Shown here piece after piece: positions 1-8,245 of a stretch of DNA of 64,000 nucleotides (position 1 is its first letter; every line of letters starts with the position of its first letter). The DNA is from Devosia sp. 66-22 (GTDB lineage Bacteria > Pseudomonadota > Alphaproteobacteria > Rhizobiales > Devosiaceae), in NCBI GenBank assembly GCA_001899065.1, contig MKUZ01000018.1, forward strand, positions 101,158 through 165,157. Reading direction: 5' to 3'. Under the pieces are notes generated by a model, which was not told where the DNA came from, did not search any database, and worked only from the letters and a program-made list of their open reading frames with translations. Made by a program: the position numbers and the translations under genes.

Positions 1-777
1 GGGTGAAAGCGAGCGGCGCAAGGCGAGGCCGCTCGTGGCGAGCAGCCGGACCGTCAGGCGCTCGCCGATCACGCTGGCACCGCCGCATTCCGGCAACAGG
101 GCGCGGACCGCCGCGAGCTTGAACTCCGCATCGGGGGCAATATGGAGGACGGTGGCAAAGGCGATGGCGCCGTCGAGCAGCGACAGGCCGACGCGTTCGG
201 CGGGATCGCCGTCCAGCACTGTCGCCTCGGCGTGCAGCAGCCGCCCATTCCGCCTTATCCGCCAGATGTCGCGCAGCCGCGCATTCGGCGCCGCCTCGCC
301 CATGGCTTCCCGGCCGATGAGGACCGCCTCTACCGCGGTGAGCGTCGCGCCGTCGTCGAGGTCGACCTCGAGCCGGCGATCGAGCCGCGATCCCTCGAAC
401 AGGATCGTTTCCTGCGGCAGCCAGTCGATATGGGCACCGGCCTTTGCCATGAGCCGGTTCTGGACCCGGGCTGCGCCACCGATCGAGCGGTAGACCCGTT
501 CACAGGCCGGCGTGGTCAGGGCCAGCGTCGTGCCCGGCAGCGCCGTCGCTGTCCACTCCAGATGGTCGCCGCCTGTCAGCCCGCCGGCGGTGTTCATCAG
601 GACGGCCTGGAGGGCGGGCGAGTGCGTGTGCGGCAGCCGGACCTTGGCGCAGCCCTCCTGGTAGAGCGACCGGATTTCCGTCCGCCCGTCGCGCGACGCG
701 ACGACGACGCGGGCTTCACCGCGGGCGCGCTGCAGGGCAGGGGGAGGCGAGGCCTCGGCGGTGGCGAAGGCCGCCAC
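1..777 (-). CDS. ureD: Urease accessory protein UreD (3' end outside window)
   Basis: UreD (UreH) is a scaffold that binds apo-urease with UreF and UreG so nickel can be delivered to the active site in the cytoplasm. The minus-strand frame is open across the whole stretch. It carries family hallmarks: NTAGGLTGGD near residue 70, GGAARVQNRL near 105 and DWLPQETILFEG near 125, followed by the RLDRRLEVDL strand. 259 codons are visible against about 270-280 for the family, so only the C-terminus is missing. The GTG at 777 is the best start I see, 2 bases after the urtE stop, but no clear ribosome site supports it. Its place directly after urtE couples urea import to urease assembly. Structural urease genes should lie beyond the left edge. 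Confidence 0.88.
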   Translation of the reverse strand, partial: MAAFATAEASPPPALQRARGEARVVVASRDGRTEIRSLYQEGCAKVRLPHTHSPALQAVLMNTAGGLTGGDHLEWTATALPGTTLALTTPACERVYRSIGGAARVQNRLMAKAGAHIDWLPQETILFEGSRLDRRLEVDLDDGATLTAVEAVLIGREAMGEAAPNARLRDIWRIRRNGRLLHAEATVLDGDPAERVGLSLLDGAIAFATVLHIAPDAEFKLAAVRALLPECGGASVIGERLTVRLLATSGLALRRSLSP

Positions 778-779
778 GG

Positions 780-1484
780 CTAGACCATCAGGTGCCGCCG
801 CACCTCTGGCAGGTCGAGGTCGCTGGCCGGCCCCCGATGCATGATCTGTCCGCGATCCATGATGTAGATGTCGTCCGCGATCTCGCGGCAAAAGTCCAGA
901 TACTGCTCGACCAGCAGGATCGTCATGCCCTTCTCGTCGCGCAGGAATTGCAATGCCCTGCCGATGTCCTTGATGATCGAAGGCTGGATGCCCTCCGTCG
1001 GTTCGTCCAGCACCAGCACCTTGGGTCGGGTGACCAGCGCGCGCCCGATGGCGAGCTGCTGCTGCTGGCCACCCGAGAGGTCTCCGCCGCGCCGGCCGAG
1101 CATCGACTTCAGCACGGGGAACAGGGTGAAGATGGTGTCGGGGATGCTGCGGTCGCCGTATCTGAGCCCGGCATAGCCGGTCTCCAGATTCTCCCGGACC
1201 GTGAGCAGGGGGAAGATCTCGCGTCCCTGCGGCACGTAGCCGATGCCCATCCGCGCCCGCTTGTAGGGCGGCGCCTTCTCGAGCACGTCGTCGTCGAACA
1301 CGATCTCGCCCGCGGCGACGTTGTTGATGCCCGTCACCGCGCGCAGCGTTGAGCTCTTGCCCACGCCGTTGCGGCCGAGCACCGCGGTGATCCTGCCCGG
1401 CTTGCATTGGATCGTGACGCCATAGAGCGCCTGCGCGGCGCCGTAGTAGAGATCGGCAGATTTGATGAGGAGAGTGGAACTCAT
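780..1484 (-). CDS. urtE: Urea ABC transporter ATP-binding subunit UrtE
   Basis: Second ATPase of the high-affinity urea importer, working at the inner face of the membrane. At 234 residues it matches the LivF-like UrtE family. Walker A GRNGVGKSS lies near residues 38-46, the signature LSGGQQQQ near 136-143 and Walker B VLVLDEP near 157-163. The ATG at 1484 is chosen because it overlaps the urtD stop as ATGA and starts right at the conserved domain. A longer in-frame extension upstream lies inside urtD and is not needed. Last gene of urtABCDE, followed by ureD. Confidence 0.95.
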   Translation of the reverse strand: MSSTLLIKSADLYYGAAQALYGVTIQCKPGRITAVLGRNGVGKSSTLRAVTGINNVAAGEIVFDDDVLEKAPPYKRARMGIGYVPQGREIFPLLTVRENLETGYAGLRYGDRSIPDTIFTLFPVLKSMLGRRGGDLSGGQQQQLAIGRALVTRPKVLVLDEPTEGIQPSIIKDIGRALQFLRDEKGMTILLVEQYLDFCREIADDIYIMDRGQIMHRGPASDLDLPEVRRHLMV

Positions 1485-2230
1485 CGCCCGAGATACCTTT
1501 CGATCACGGCGGGGTTCCGGCTCACCTGGTCGAGCGATCCTTCGGCCAGCACTGCGCCCTCGGCGAGGCAGGTCACCCGCGTCTCCAGCTCGCGTACGAA
1601 GCTCATGTCGTGCTCGACCACCACGACCGAGCGGGTCTGCGCGATGTCCCGGAGCAGCTTTGCCGTCTCGACGGTCTCGGCATCGGTCATCCCGGCTACC
1701 GGCTCGTCGACGAGCAGGAGCTTGGGGTCCTGGGCCAGCAGCATGCCGATCTCGAGCCACTGCTTCTGGCCGTGGCTCAGTCCGGCGGCGAGATCGCCCC
1801 TGCGGCCGGCCAGCCGGATGGTGTCGAGGATGCCCTCGATGCGGGCGATGTCGTCGTTGGCCGCCATGTAGGTCAGCGCGCCGAATACGCTGCGCGGCCC
1901 CTTGAGCGCCAGTTCGATATTGTCCCACACCGTGTGGCTCTCGAACACCGTCGGCTTCTGGAACTTGCGGCCGATGCCCAGATCGGCGATCGCCGCTTCG
2001 TCCAGTCTTGTGAGGTCGGTGCGGCCGTCGAAATAGACGTCGCCTTCGTCCGGTCGCGTCTTGCCGGTGATGATGTCCATCATCGTCGTCTTGCCGGCGC
2101 CATTGGGTCCGATGATCGCCAGCATCTCTCGGGGATGCACGATGATCGAGAGACCGTTGAGCGCCCTGAAGCCGTCGAAGGCCACCGAGACGCCGTTGAG
2201 GTAGAGCATCGTTCCGGACCGGTCCGTCAT
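1481..2230 (-). CDS. urtD: Urea ABC transporter ATP-binding subunit UrtD
   Basis: LivG-like ATPase of the urea importer. Walker A GPNGAGKTT lies near residues 41-49. The signature is LSHGQKQWLEIG near 151-162, a Gly-to-His variant usual in UrtD. Walker B LLLVDEP lies near 171-177. The 249-residue length is typical. It starts at an ATG overlapping the urtC stop (ATGA) and itself overlaps urtE the same way, so translation of urtC, urtD and urtE is probably coupled. A second ATG seven codons in (MLYLNGVSV) is a possible alternative start. Confidence 0.95.
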   Translation of the reverse strand: MTDRSGTMLYLNGVSVAFDGFRALNGLSIIVHPREMLAIIGPNGAGKTTMMDIITGKTRPDEGDVYFDGRTDLTRLDEAAIADLGIGRKFQKPTVFESHTVWDNIELALKGPRSVFGALTYMAANDDIARIEGILDTIRLAGRRGDLAAGLSHGQKQWLEIGMLLAQDPKLLLVDEPVAGMTDAETVETAKLLRDIAQTRSVVVVEHDMSFVRELETRVTCLAEGAVLAEGSLDQVSRNPAVIERYLGR

Positions 2231-3384
2231 TCGGCGGGCTCCGCCTTGGGGTGCAGGACCGGCGGAACGGTATCGTTCCGCGCCGTCATACGCGCCCGGC
2301 GCGGGGCCCGGGTCGCGACCAGCCCGACGATGCCCCGGGGGAGGAACAGCGTCACCACAACGAACAGCGCGCCCAGGGCGAACAGCCAGTATTCGGGCAG
2401 GGCGGCGGTGAAGTACGACTTACCGGCGTTGACCAGCAGCGCGCCGATGACTGGCCCGACGATGGTGCCGCGACCGCCCACAGCAACCCAGATCACGGCC
2501 TCGATCGAGTTCTCCGGTGTGAATTCGCCCGGATTGATGATACCCACCTGCGGCACGTAGAGCGCGCCGGCGAGCCCCGCGAGCACCGCCGAGACGATGA
2601 AGGCGAAGAGCTTCACATTCTCGGGTCGCCAGCCGAGGAAGCGCGTGCGGCTCTCGGCGTCGCGGATCGCGACCATCACCTTGCCCAGCTTGGAGTTGAC
2701 GATCATCGAGCAGACGAACACGCCCAGTGCCAGCAGGATCGCGCTCAGCGCGAACAATGCCGCCCGCGTGCTCGCCGCTTGGACGCTGAAGCCGAGGATG
2801 TCCTTGAAGTCGGTGAGCCCGTTGTTGCCGCCAAAGCCGAGATCATTGCGGAAGAAGGCGAGCAGCAGGGCGAAGGTCATCGCCTGCGTGATGATCGACA
2901 GATAGACGCCGGTGACGCGGCTGCGGAACGCGAACCAGCCGAAGACGAAAGCGAGCAGTCCCGGCACCAGCATCACCATCAGCAGCGCGAAGGGGAACAT
3001 ATCGAAGCCCAGCCAGTACCAGGGCAGTTCCTTCCAGTTGAGGAACACCATGAAGTCGGGCAGCACCGGATTGGCGTAGACGCCGCGCGCCCCGATCTGC
3101 CGCATCAGGTACATGCCCATCGCGTACCCGCCCAGCGCGAAGAACGCGCCGTGGCCCAGCGACAGGATGCCGACATAGCCCCAGACGAGGTCGAGCGAGA
3201 GCGCCAGCACCGCGTAGCACAGATATTTGCCGAACAACGTCACGAGATAGCCCGGTACGTGCCCGAACTGCCCCGGCGGGATCAGCAGATTGCAGGCGGG
3301 CACCGCCACCGCGACGAGCAGGATAGCGGCGATCAGCCATGATGCCTTGCGGTCGAGCGCGCGGAAGACGAGCTGCGTGATCAT
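2227..3384 (-). CDS. urtC: Urea ABC transporter permease UrtC
   Basis: LivM-like inner-membrane permease of the urea importer, 385 residues. Hydrophobic segments run through the whole chain, with the family patterns LALSLDLVWGYVGILSLGHG near residue 60 and GLAGALYVPQVG near 280. The ATG at 3384 is chosen because it overlaps the urtB stop (ATGA) and begins just before the first membrane helix. The frame stays open far upstream, but that part lies inside urtB in another frame and is not real. It pairs with UrtB to form the channel. Confidence 0.95.
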   Translation of the reverse strand: MITQLVFRALDRKASWLIAAILLVAVAVPACNLLIPPGQFGHVPGYLVTLFGKYLCYAVLALSLDLVWGYVGILSLGHGAFFALGGYAMGMYLMRQIGARGVYANPVLPDFMVFLNWKELPWYWLGFDMFPFALLMVMLVPGLLAFVFGWFAFRSRVTGVYLSIITQAMTFALLLAFFRNDLGFGGNNGLTDFKDILGFSVQAASTRAALFALSAILLALGVFVCSMIVNSKLGKVMVAIRDAESRTRFLGWRPENVKLFAFIVSAVLAGLAGALYVPQVGIINPGEFTPENSIEAVIWVAVGGRGTIVGPVIGALLVNAGKSYFTAALPEYWLFALGALFVVVTLFLPRGIVGLVATRAPRRARMTARNDTVPPVLHPKAEPAE

Positions 3385-5003
3385 TGTTCCACCGCCCGTC
3401 CCTTGAGCGCGAACAGCCCTCTCGGCCGGCGCTGGATGAAGAGGATGATCAGCACCAGGATCAGGATCTTGGCGACCACCGCGCCGGCATAGGGTTCGAG
3501 GAACTTGTTGGCGACGCCGATCGAGAGCGCCCCCACGAGCGTGCCCCAGAGGTTGCCCACGCCGCCGAACACCACGACCATGAAGCTGTCGATGATGTAG
3601 TTCTGGCCCAGGTTCGGCGACACGTTGTCGAGCTGGCTCAGCGCCACGCCGGCGAGCCCCGCAATGCCCGAGCCGAGCCCGAAGGTCATCGCGTCGACGA
3701 GGGGCGTGCGGATGCCCATGGCGGAGGCCATGCGCCGGTTCTGCGTCACGGCCCGCATCTGGAGTCCGAGCGGCGTGCGGTTGAGGACCGCGAGCAGCGC
3801 GAGAAACACCGCGATCGCGAACAGCACGATCCAGAAGCGGTTGTAGGTGATGTCGAGCCCGCCCAGCTCGAAGGAGCCCGACATCCATTGCGGATTGCCC
3901 ACCTGCTTGTTGGTCGGGCCGAATGCAGTGCGGACCGCCTGCTGGATGATCAACGACAGCCCCCAGGTCGCCAGCAGCGTTTCGAGGGCGCGGCCATAGA
4001 GCCAGCGAATGATGCTGCGCTCGATCGCGACGCCGACGAGCGCCGTCACGAGGAAGGCGAGGGGCAGCGCGATGGCGAGCGAATACTCGAACAGGCCGGG
4101 GAACGAGCCGCGGATGACCTCTTGCACGACGAAGGTGGTGTAGGCGCCCAGCATCACCATCTCGCCATGCGCCATGTTGATCACGCCCATCACGCCGAAG
4201 GTGATGGCGAGGCCGATAGCGGCCAGCAGCAGCACCGAGCCCAGCGAGATGCCGTACCAGACGTTCTGCAGCACGCTCCACACCGCGCGCGTCCGCTCGA
4301 GGCTGTCGATCGCCGCTTCGATTGCAGGCTTGAGATCAGCGGGTGCTTCCGCCAACGCGCCGGTGAGGATGGTGATCGCCTCGCGTCCGCCCCGCTCGGC
4401 GATGCGCTGCGCCGCGGCCGCCTTCTCCGCGCTCGACGCGTCCGTTTTGAGGACGATGGCAGCGCGCGCCACGTCCATGACGGTCTTGATCTCGGGATCG
4501 GCTTCCGCAGCGAGGGCGCTGTCGAGCAGCTCGAGAGTGTCGGGGCTGGCGTCGCGCAGCACGCTCAAAGCTGCGGCGAGCCGCGTGCCGCGATTCTCGC
4601 TCAGCAGCGTCATCTGACCGATGAGCGTACGCAGCGCGCGCCTCAGGCCGTTGTTGACCTTCACCTTCTCGACATCGCCCTTGGCGAACTCGCCCAGGGA
4701 TGACGCCGTCACGGGGTCGGTGGCGAGGACCCCGGCGCCCGATGTTTCAACGAACACGACCTGGCCGCTCGCCTCGATGACATAGAGCTCGCCGTCGGTG
4801 AGCGTCTGCAGCACCGGCACGGCCCGCGGATCGCCAGTCGCCGCGAGCGCCGTGGCTGCAACCTCGCGCTCCTTGAAGTTACCCAGGGGCAGAGCGTTGA
4901 CCAGCGCCGTCAGCGTGGCGTCGTCGGTCTGCGCCTGCGCAGGAGCGCCGAAGGCGAGGGCGAGGAGGAGCGCAATTATCGGGATCAGTCGGCCTGCGTT
5001 CAT
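3381..5003 (-). CDS. urtB: Urea ABC transporter permease UrtB, long form
   Basis: LivH-like permease of the urea importer. The 540-residue chain begins with a signal peptide ending in APAQAQ near residue 25. About 210 residues of charged, Ala/Leu-rich helical sequence follow, resembling HEAT-type repeats (LAATGDPRAVPVLQTL near 50), and then the membrane permease domain from about residue 245. This long form is known in proteobacterial UrtB; the extension should lie in the periplasm, perhaps helping to dock UrtA. Start ATG at 5003, 67 bases after urtA, with a strong hairpin in between. Confidence 0.95.
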   Translation of the reverse strand: MNAGRLIPIIALLLALAFGAPAQAQTDDATLTALVNALPLGNFKEREVAATALAATGDPRAVPVLQTLTDGELYVIEASGQVVFVETSGAGVLATDPVTASSLGEFAKGDVEKVKVNNGLRRALRTLIGQMTLLSENRGTRLAAALSVLRDASPDTLELLDSALAAEADPEIKTVMDVARAAIVLKTDASSAEKAAAAQRIAERGGREAITILTGALAEAPADLKPAIEAAIDSLERTRAVWSVLQNVWYGISLGSVLLLAAIGLAITFGVMGVINMAHGEMVMLGAYTTFVVQEVIRGSFPGLFEYSLAIALPLAFLVTALVGVAIERSIIRWLYGRALETLLATWGLSLIIQQAVRTAFGPTNKQVGNPQWMSGSFELGGLDITYNRFWIVLFAIAVFLALLAVLNRTPLGLQMRAVTQNRRMASAMGIRTPLVDAMTFGLGSGIAGLAGVALSQLDNVSPNLGQNYIIDSFMVVVFGGVGNLWGTLVGALSIGVANKFLEPYAGAVVAKILILVLIILFIQRRPRGLFALKGRAVEQ

Positions 5004-5029
5004 CGTTGCCCTGGCGGTCGGTGGGAGAG

Positions 5030-5056
5030 GCGAGGGCGGCGGACCGCCGCCCTCGC
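5030..5056 (-). promoter_or_regulatory. Perfect hairpin between urtA and urtB
   Basis: Two 13-base arms (5030-5042 and 5044-5056) are exact reverse complements around a single base, giving a very stable RNA hairpin 14 bases after the urtA stop. No U run follows, so this is not a classical terminator. Such hairpins after the binding-protein gene of ABC operons often stabilise the upstream message, so UrtA is made in excess over the membrane subunits. That role is inferred. Confidence 0.7.
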
Positions 5057-5070
5057 GGGTCGTGTCCGGC

Positions 5071-6357
5071 TTACTGCGCGGCGCCGCAGGTCTTGGTCTC
5101 GGTGTTGTAGTTGCCGCAGTTGATCGGGTCGGTCCAATCGGCCTCGATCACCTTGCTTTCGGGCAGGAAGTCCGACCACGCATCGCCCGGCACATCGGGA
5201 ATCTCGGAGACGACCTCGAACTGGCCGTCGGCCTGGATTTCGCCGATCAGCACCGGCTTGGTGATGTGATGGTTGGGGAGCATCTTGGCGATACCGCCGG
5301 TCAGGTTCGGCGTCTCAAGGCCGATGATCGCCTTGAGCACCGCGTCGGTGTCGGTGGTGCCGGCCTTCTCGACCGCCTGCACCCACAGGTTGAAGCCGAT
5401 CACATGGGCTTCCATCGGGTCGTTGGTCACGCGCTCGGGATTGTTGGTGAATGCCTGCCAGTCGGCGATGAACTTCTCGTTCTCGGGCGTTTCGACCGAC
5501 TGGAAGTAGTTCCAGGCGGCGAGGTGACCGACGAGCGGCCCGGTGTCGAAGCCGGCAAGCTCTTCCTCGCCGACCGAGAAGGCGACGACGGGAATGTCTT
5601 CGGCCTTGATGCCCTGGTTGGCGAGTTCCTTGTAGAACGGCACATTGGCATCGCCGTTGATCGTCGAGACCACCGCCGTCTTCTTGCCGGTCGAGCCGAA
5701 CGCCTTGATGTCGCTCACGATCGTCTGCCAGTCCGAGTGACCGAACGGCGTGTAGTTGATCATGATGTCCTCGGCGGCCACGCCCTTGTCCTTGAGGTAC
5801 TGCTCGAGGATCTTGTTGGTGGTCTGCGGGTAGACATAGTCGGTGCCGGCGAGCACCCAGCGCTCGACCCCTTCTTCGTTCATCAGGTAGTCGACCGCGG
5901 GGATAGCCTGCTGGTTCGGCGCGGCGCCCGTGTAGAAGACGTTGCGCTCGGATTCCTCACCCTCATATTGCACGGGGTAGAACAGGATCGAGTTGAGCTC
6001 CTTGAACACGGGCAGCACTGATTTGCGCGACACCGAGGTCCAGCAGCCGAACACCGCCGCCACACCGTTCACTTCGATCAGCTCGCGCGCCTTTTCGGCG
6101 AACAGCGGCCAGTCGGACGCCGGGTCGACGACCACGGCCTCGAGTTGCTTGCCCAGCAGGCCGCCCTTCTTGTTCTGCTGGTCGATCAGGAACAGCATGG
6201 TGTCCTTGAGCGTCGTCTCGGAAATCGCCATCGTGCCCGACAGCGAATGCAGGACGCCGACCTTGATCGTGTCCTGCGCGGCGACCGGCGTCATTGCGCC
6301 CGTCACCAATGCAGCCGCCAGCCCCAGGCCAGCCGCGATGCGGGATACTCCTGTCAA
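5071..6357 (-). CDS. urtA: Urea ABC transporter substrate-binding protein UrtA
   Basis: Periplasmic urea receptor of 428 residues. The signal peptide ends near residue 27 (TPVAAQ), then comes the family start DTIKVGVLHSLSGTMAISE and later VFGCWTSVSRKSVLPVF and FYPVQYEGEESERNVFYTGA. The chosen start is a TTG at 6357. GGAGG (6368-6364) lies 6 bases upstream and no in-frame ATG gives a complete signal peptide. First gene of the operon, with a sigma-54 promoter about 45 bases upstream, which suggests expression under nitrogen limitation. Confidence 0.95.
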   Translation of the reverse strand: MTGVSRIAAGLGLAAALVTGAMTPVAAQDTIKVGVLHSLSGTMAISETTLKDTMLFLIDQQNKKGGLLGKQLEAVVVDPASDWPLFAEKARELIEVNGVAAVFGCWTSVSRKSVLPVFKELNSILFYPVQYEGEESERNVFYTGAAPNQQAIPAVDYLMNEEGVERWVLAGTDYVYPQTTNKILEQYLKDKGVAAEDIMINYTPFGHSDWQTIVSDIKAFGSTGKKTAVVSTINGDANVPFYKELANQGIKAEDIPVVAFSVGEEELAGFDTGPLVGHLAAWNYFQSVETPENEKFIADWQAFTNNPERVTNDPMEAHVIGFNLWVQAVEKAGTTDTDAVLKAIIGLETPNLTGGIAKMLPNHHITKPVLIGEIQADGQFEVVSEIPDVPGDAWSDFLPESKVIEADWTDPINCGNYNTETKTCGAAQ

Positions 6358-6399
6358 TTAATGCCTCCGACAGTTTGTTGTTTGCACCGCGGAGGAATT

Positions 6400-6415
6400 T
6401 GCAAACCGCGTGCCA
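6400..6415 (-). promoter_or_regulatory. Sigma-54 (RpoN) promoter of the urt operon
   Basis: On the minus strand 6415-6400 reads TGGCACGCGGTTTGCA, a full match to the RpoN consensus TGGCACG-N4-TTGCA. GG at 6414-6413 and GC at 6402-6401 are separated by exactly 10 bases. Transcription would start near 6389, leaving about 30 bases of leader with the GGAGG ribosome site. Sigma-54 promoters need an enhancer protein, NtrC in nitrogen genes, which fits urea transport. Confidence 0.85.
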
Positions 6416-6485
6416 GCACGCGGTCGATGGCATCAAGCGATTGGAATTGCTTGGCTATCTGCGACGTTGGCGCGTGGACTTTAGT

Positions 6486-6499
6486 GCCACTGCAGTGGC
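6486..6499. promoter_or_regulatory. 14-bp palindrome, candidate enhancer site for the urt promoter
   Basis: GCCACTGCAGTGGC is a perfect palindrome centred about 104 bases upstream of the predicted sigma-54 start. That is a usual distance for an NtrC-type enhancer. The sequence is only loosely like the GC-N-GC NtrC consensus, so the identity of the protein is not settled. Confidence 0.45.
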
Positions 6500-6624
6500 G
6501 CGCGAGGGTGCTCTGCCGCTTCCGTAGGCAGTGCGACGACCCGTGATCAACGATTGAGCAACAAGCCGAAAGTCCCGCATAGGCCCCGGTGACCGGCCGT
6601 TCCACCTGCGCTAGCTTCGGTTTA

Positions 6625-6696
6625 CCGGAGTTCGCTCCGGCAGAGGTTGTTTGCACCGACGCCTCGGCCCCGTGCCCGAAAGGGCGCGGGGCTTTT
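6625..6696 (+). terminator. Two hairpins and a U run: rho-independent terminator on the plus strand
   Basis: CCGGAG-TTCG-CTCCGG (6625-6640) is followed by an 11-bp GC-rich stem with a GAAA loop (6667-6692) and TTTT (6693-6696). This is a textbook intrinsic terminator for plus-strand transcription. No protein gene on the plus strand ends here: 6358-6666 has no convincing coding frame. The transcript may be a small non-coding RNA from this gap. I do not recognise an RNA family in it. Confidence 0.65.
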
Positions 6697-6826
6697 GCTT
6701 GCCTGTGGACAGCGCGCGACGGCGCGCAACCTTTCGGGAGTCGCCCCGTTTAGCGGATGAACCCGGCGGTCGGGTTCGTCGAAGCGTCCAAGCAAAAGCG
6801 TCGATCAACAAAAGCGGAGAAGGCGA

Positions 6827-7016
6827 ATGAAAGCGACCGCTGCGATCTCCATCGCCGCGCTGGTGGCCACCTTGGCCGCCACGCCTCTCCTCGAACCCGC
6901 AATTGGCGCAGGCGCAGGTGTCCGCAAGGCACGGCCCAGGTAGAGGCATCGTCGTCGTGTCGGTCGGTGTGGCCGATACGGACGCCAACGGTTCGGTAGA
7001 CGTTTGCGAGGGCTGA
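6827..7016 (+). pseudogene. Small exported peptide gene with one extra base
   Basis: ATG at 6827 follows a good ribosome site (GGAGAAGG, 6816-6823) and opens a signal peptide (MKATAAISIAALVATLAATP). The frame then stops at 6941-6943 after 38 residues. Removing one A near 6901 gives PLLEPALAQAQ, an ideal signal-peptidase site, and runs on to a TGA at 7014-7016. The mature part would be about 33 residues and contains VGVADTDANGSVDVCEG. The span is 190 bases, one more than a multiple of three. Either a recent frameshift or a base-call error. Function unknown. Confidence 0.5.
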
Positions 7017-7042
7017 CGCTCCCTCGTGGACTGAGCCGAAGG

Positions 7043-7066
7043 GGCGCGGGACTTCGGTCCCGCGCC
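7043..7066. terminator. Perfect hairpin with TTCG loop
   Basis: GGCGCGGGAC-TTCG-GTCCCGCGCC forms a 10-bp perfect stem 27 bases after the small peptide gene, followed by TACTTTA. It probably ends that transcript, though the U run is weak. Nothing else was recognised in 7067-7248. Confidence 0.5.
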
Positions 7067-7248
7067 TACTTTACATGCCCGTATGCGTAGTCTTCCGCGG
7101 CCCTAGGACAAATCACGTATCTGCTTGGAAACGTGCGGTTTCCTGCCAGATCAGAATGCCGTACTAGCTGACTTGCCTTTAAGTGCGCTCCGGCTTCCTT
7201 GTCCCCGTAATGCTGCTCGCAATGAAGCAGCTCATGGGAGACGTGAAG

Positions 7249-8235
7249 ATGAAATTGATAGTCGGACTGCTCGCGGCGGGCCTGTTGGCGACGTCGCTCA
7301 TCCCTCTCAATGCCAGCGGCGCGTCGCTGCTGGGCGGCCTGGTCAAGACCGGCAGTGACTCCGGCAATTCCAACGAACTCGTATCGCTCGGATCCAGCAA
7401 TGGCGGCTCGACCGTGGGTCTGCTCGGTTCGGACGGCGTCTCGCTCAATCTGGGCGGAACCAGCGGCGGTGGCGGCTCGCTGCCGATCGTGGGCGACGTG
7501 CTCGGCGGTGGCGGCGTGACGTTGCCGGTCGACCTCGATGACGTCGACGTCGACGTGCCCGGCGTCGCCGGGATCAGCACCAGCCCAGCATCGGGCGGCG
7601 GCACCACTGTCGGCGTCGAGCTGCTCGGCGGCGGTGGCGGCTCGATCTCCACCAATCCGCTCGGCCTGCTCGGCAACAATGGCGGCCTCAACGTCACGCT
7701 GCCCAAGCTCGGCTCGGTCCTCGATATCGACGACGGTGACGGCAATGGCGGCGGTACCGGCGGCAATGGTGGAAACGGCGGCAATGGTGGCAACGGCGGT
7801 AGCGGTGGCGGCGGCAGCGGCGGTAAGGGCGGTGGCGGCTCCGGCGGGTCGGGTGGCTTGGGTGGCGGCACCATCGTCAAATACTACAACAATGGCGGCT
7901 CCGACGGCTTCGTCCTGCCCCAGGGCATCTCGAGCCGGCTCCAGGCCCTGCTGCGTATCCTCGCCGAGCGCGACTATCTGCGCATCGCTGACGGTCGCGC
8001 CGTCTGCCTCAACAGCTTCGGCATCGCCGAGGTCGCCGGCTGGGTGCCGCAGAAGGATTGGGGCGCGCTGCAGAAGGCGCTCGCCAGCTACTCGCAGGAC
8101 ATCTACACGCTGCGCCAGCTGCTCGCGAACTGCCGCAGTAATGCGCAACGCCAGGCCCTGAACCTCACCCAGCTCAACCGCGTCATCGCCATCGATATCG
8201 GCAATGACGGACGGCCGGTTCTGTTCATGCTCTAA
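7249..8235 (+). CDS. Glycine-rich exported protein of unknown function
   Basis: 328 residues beginning with a signal peptide (MKLIVGLLAAGLLATSLIPL). Residues of about 30-165 are rich in Leu-Gly-Gly and Asp-Val steps. A nearly pure Gly/Asn/Ser tract follows at about 165-205. The last 110 residues look globular and helical (SSRLQALLRILAERDYLRIA) and hold two cysteines, one in AVCLNSFG and one in LLANCRSN. The ATG at 7249 is chosen because GGAG lies 9 bases upstream and the signal peptide starts there; frames opening earlier add no signal. It resembles a wall- or surface-associated protein with a flexible linker. I do not recognise a family. Confidence 0.75.
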   Translation: MKLIVGLLAAGLLATSLIPLNASGASLLGGLVKTGSDSGNSNELVSLGSSNGGSTVGLLGSDGVSLNLGGTSGGGGSLPIVGDVLGGGGVTLPVDLDDVDVDVPGVAGISTSPASGGGTTVGVELLGGGGGSISTNPLGLLGNNGGLNVTLPKLGSVLDIDDGDGNGGGTGGNGGNGGNGGNGGSGGGGSGGKGGGGSGGSGGLGGGTIVKYYNNGGSDGFVLPQGISSRLQALLRILAERDYLRIADGRAVCLNSFGIAEVAGWVPQKDWGALQKALASYSQDIYTLRQLLANCRSNAQRQALNLTQLNRVIAIDIGNDGRPVLFML

Positions 8236-8245
8236 CCTTGAGACA

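Noticed and set aside
2227-4281. Fusion of urtC with an upstream 300-residue segment
   Set aside because: The extra part is the out-of-frame reading of urtB. The UrtC family starts at MITQLVFRAL, at the ATGA overlap.
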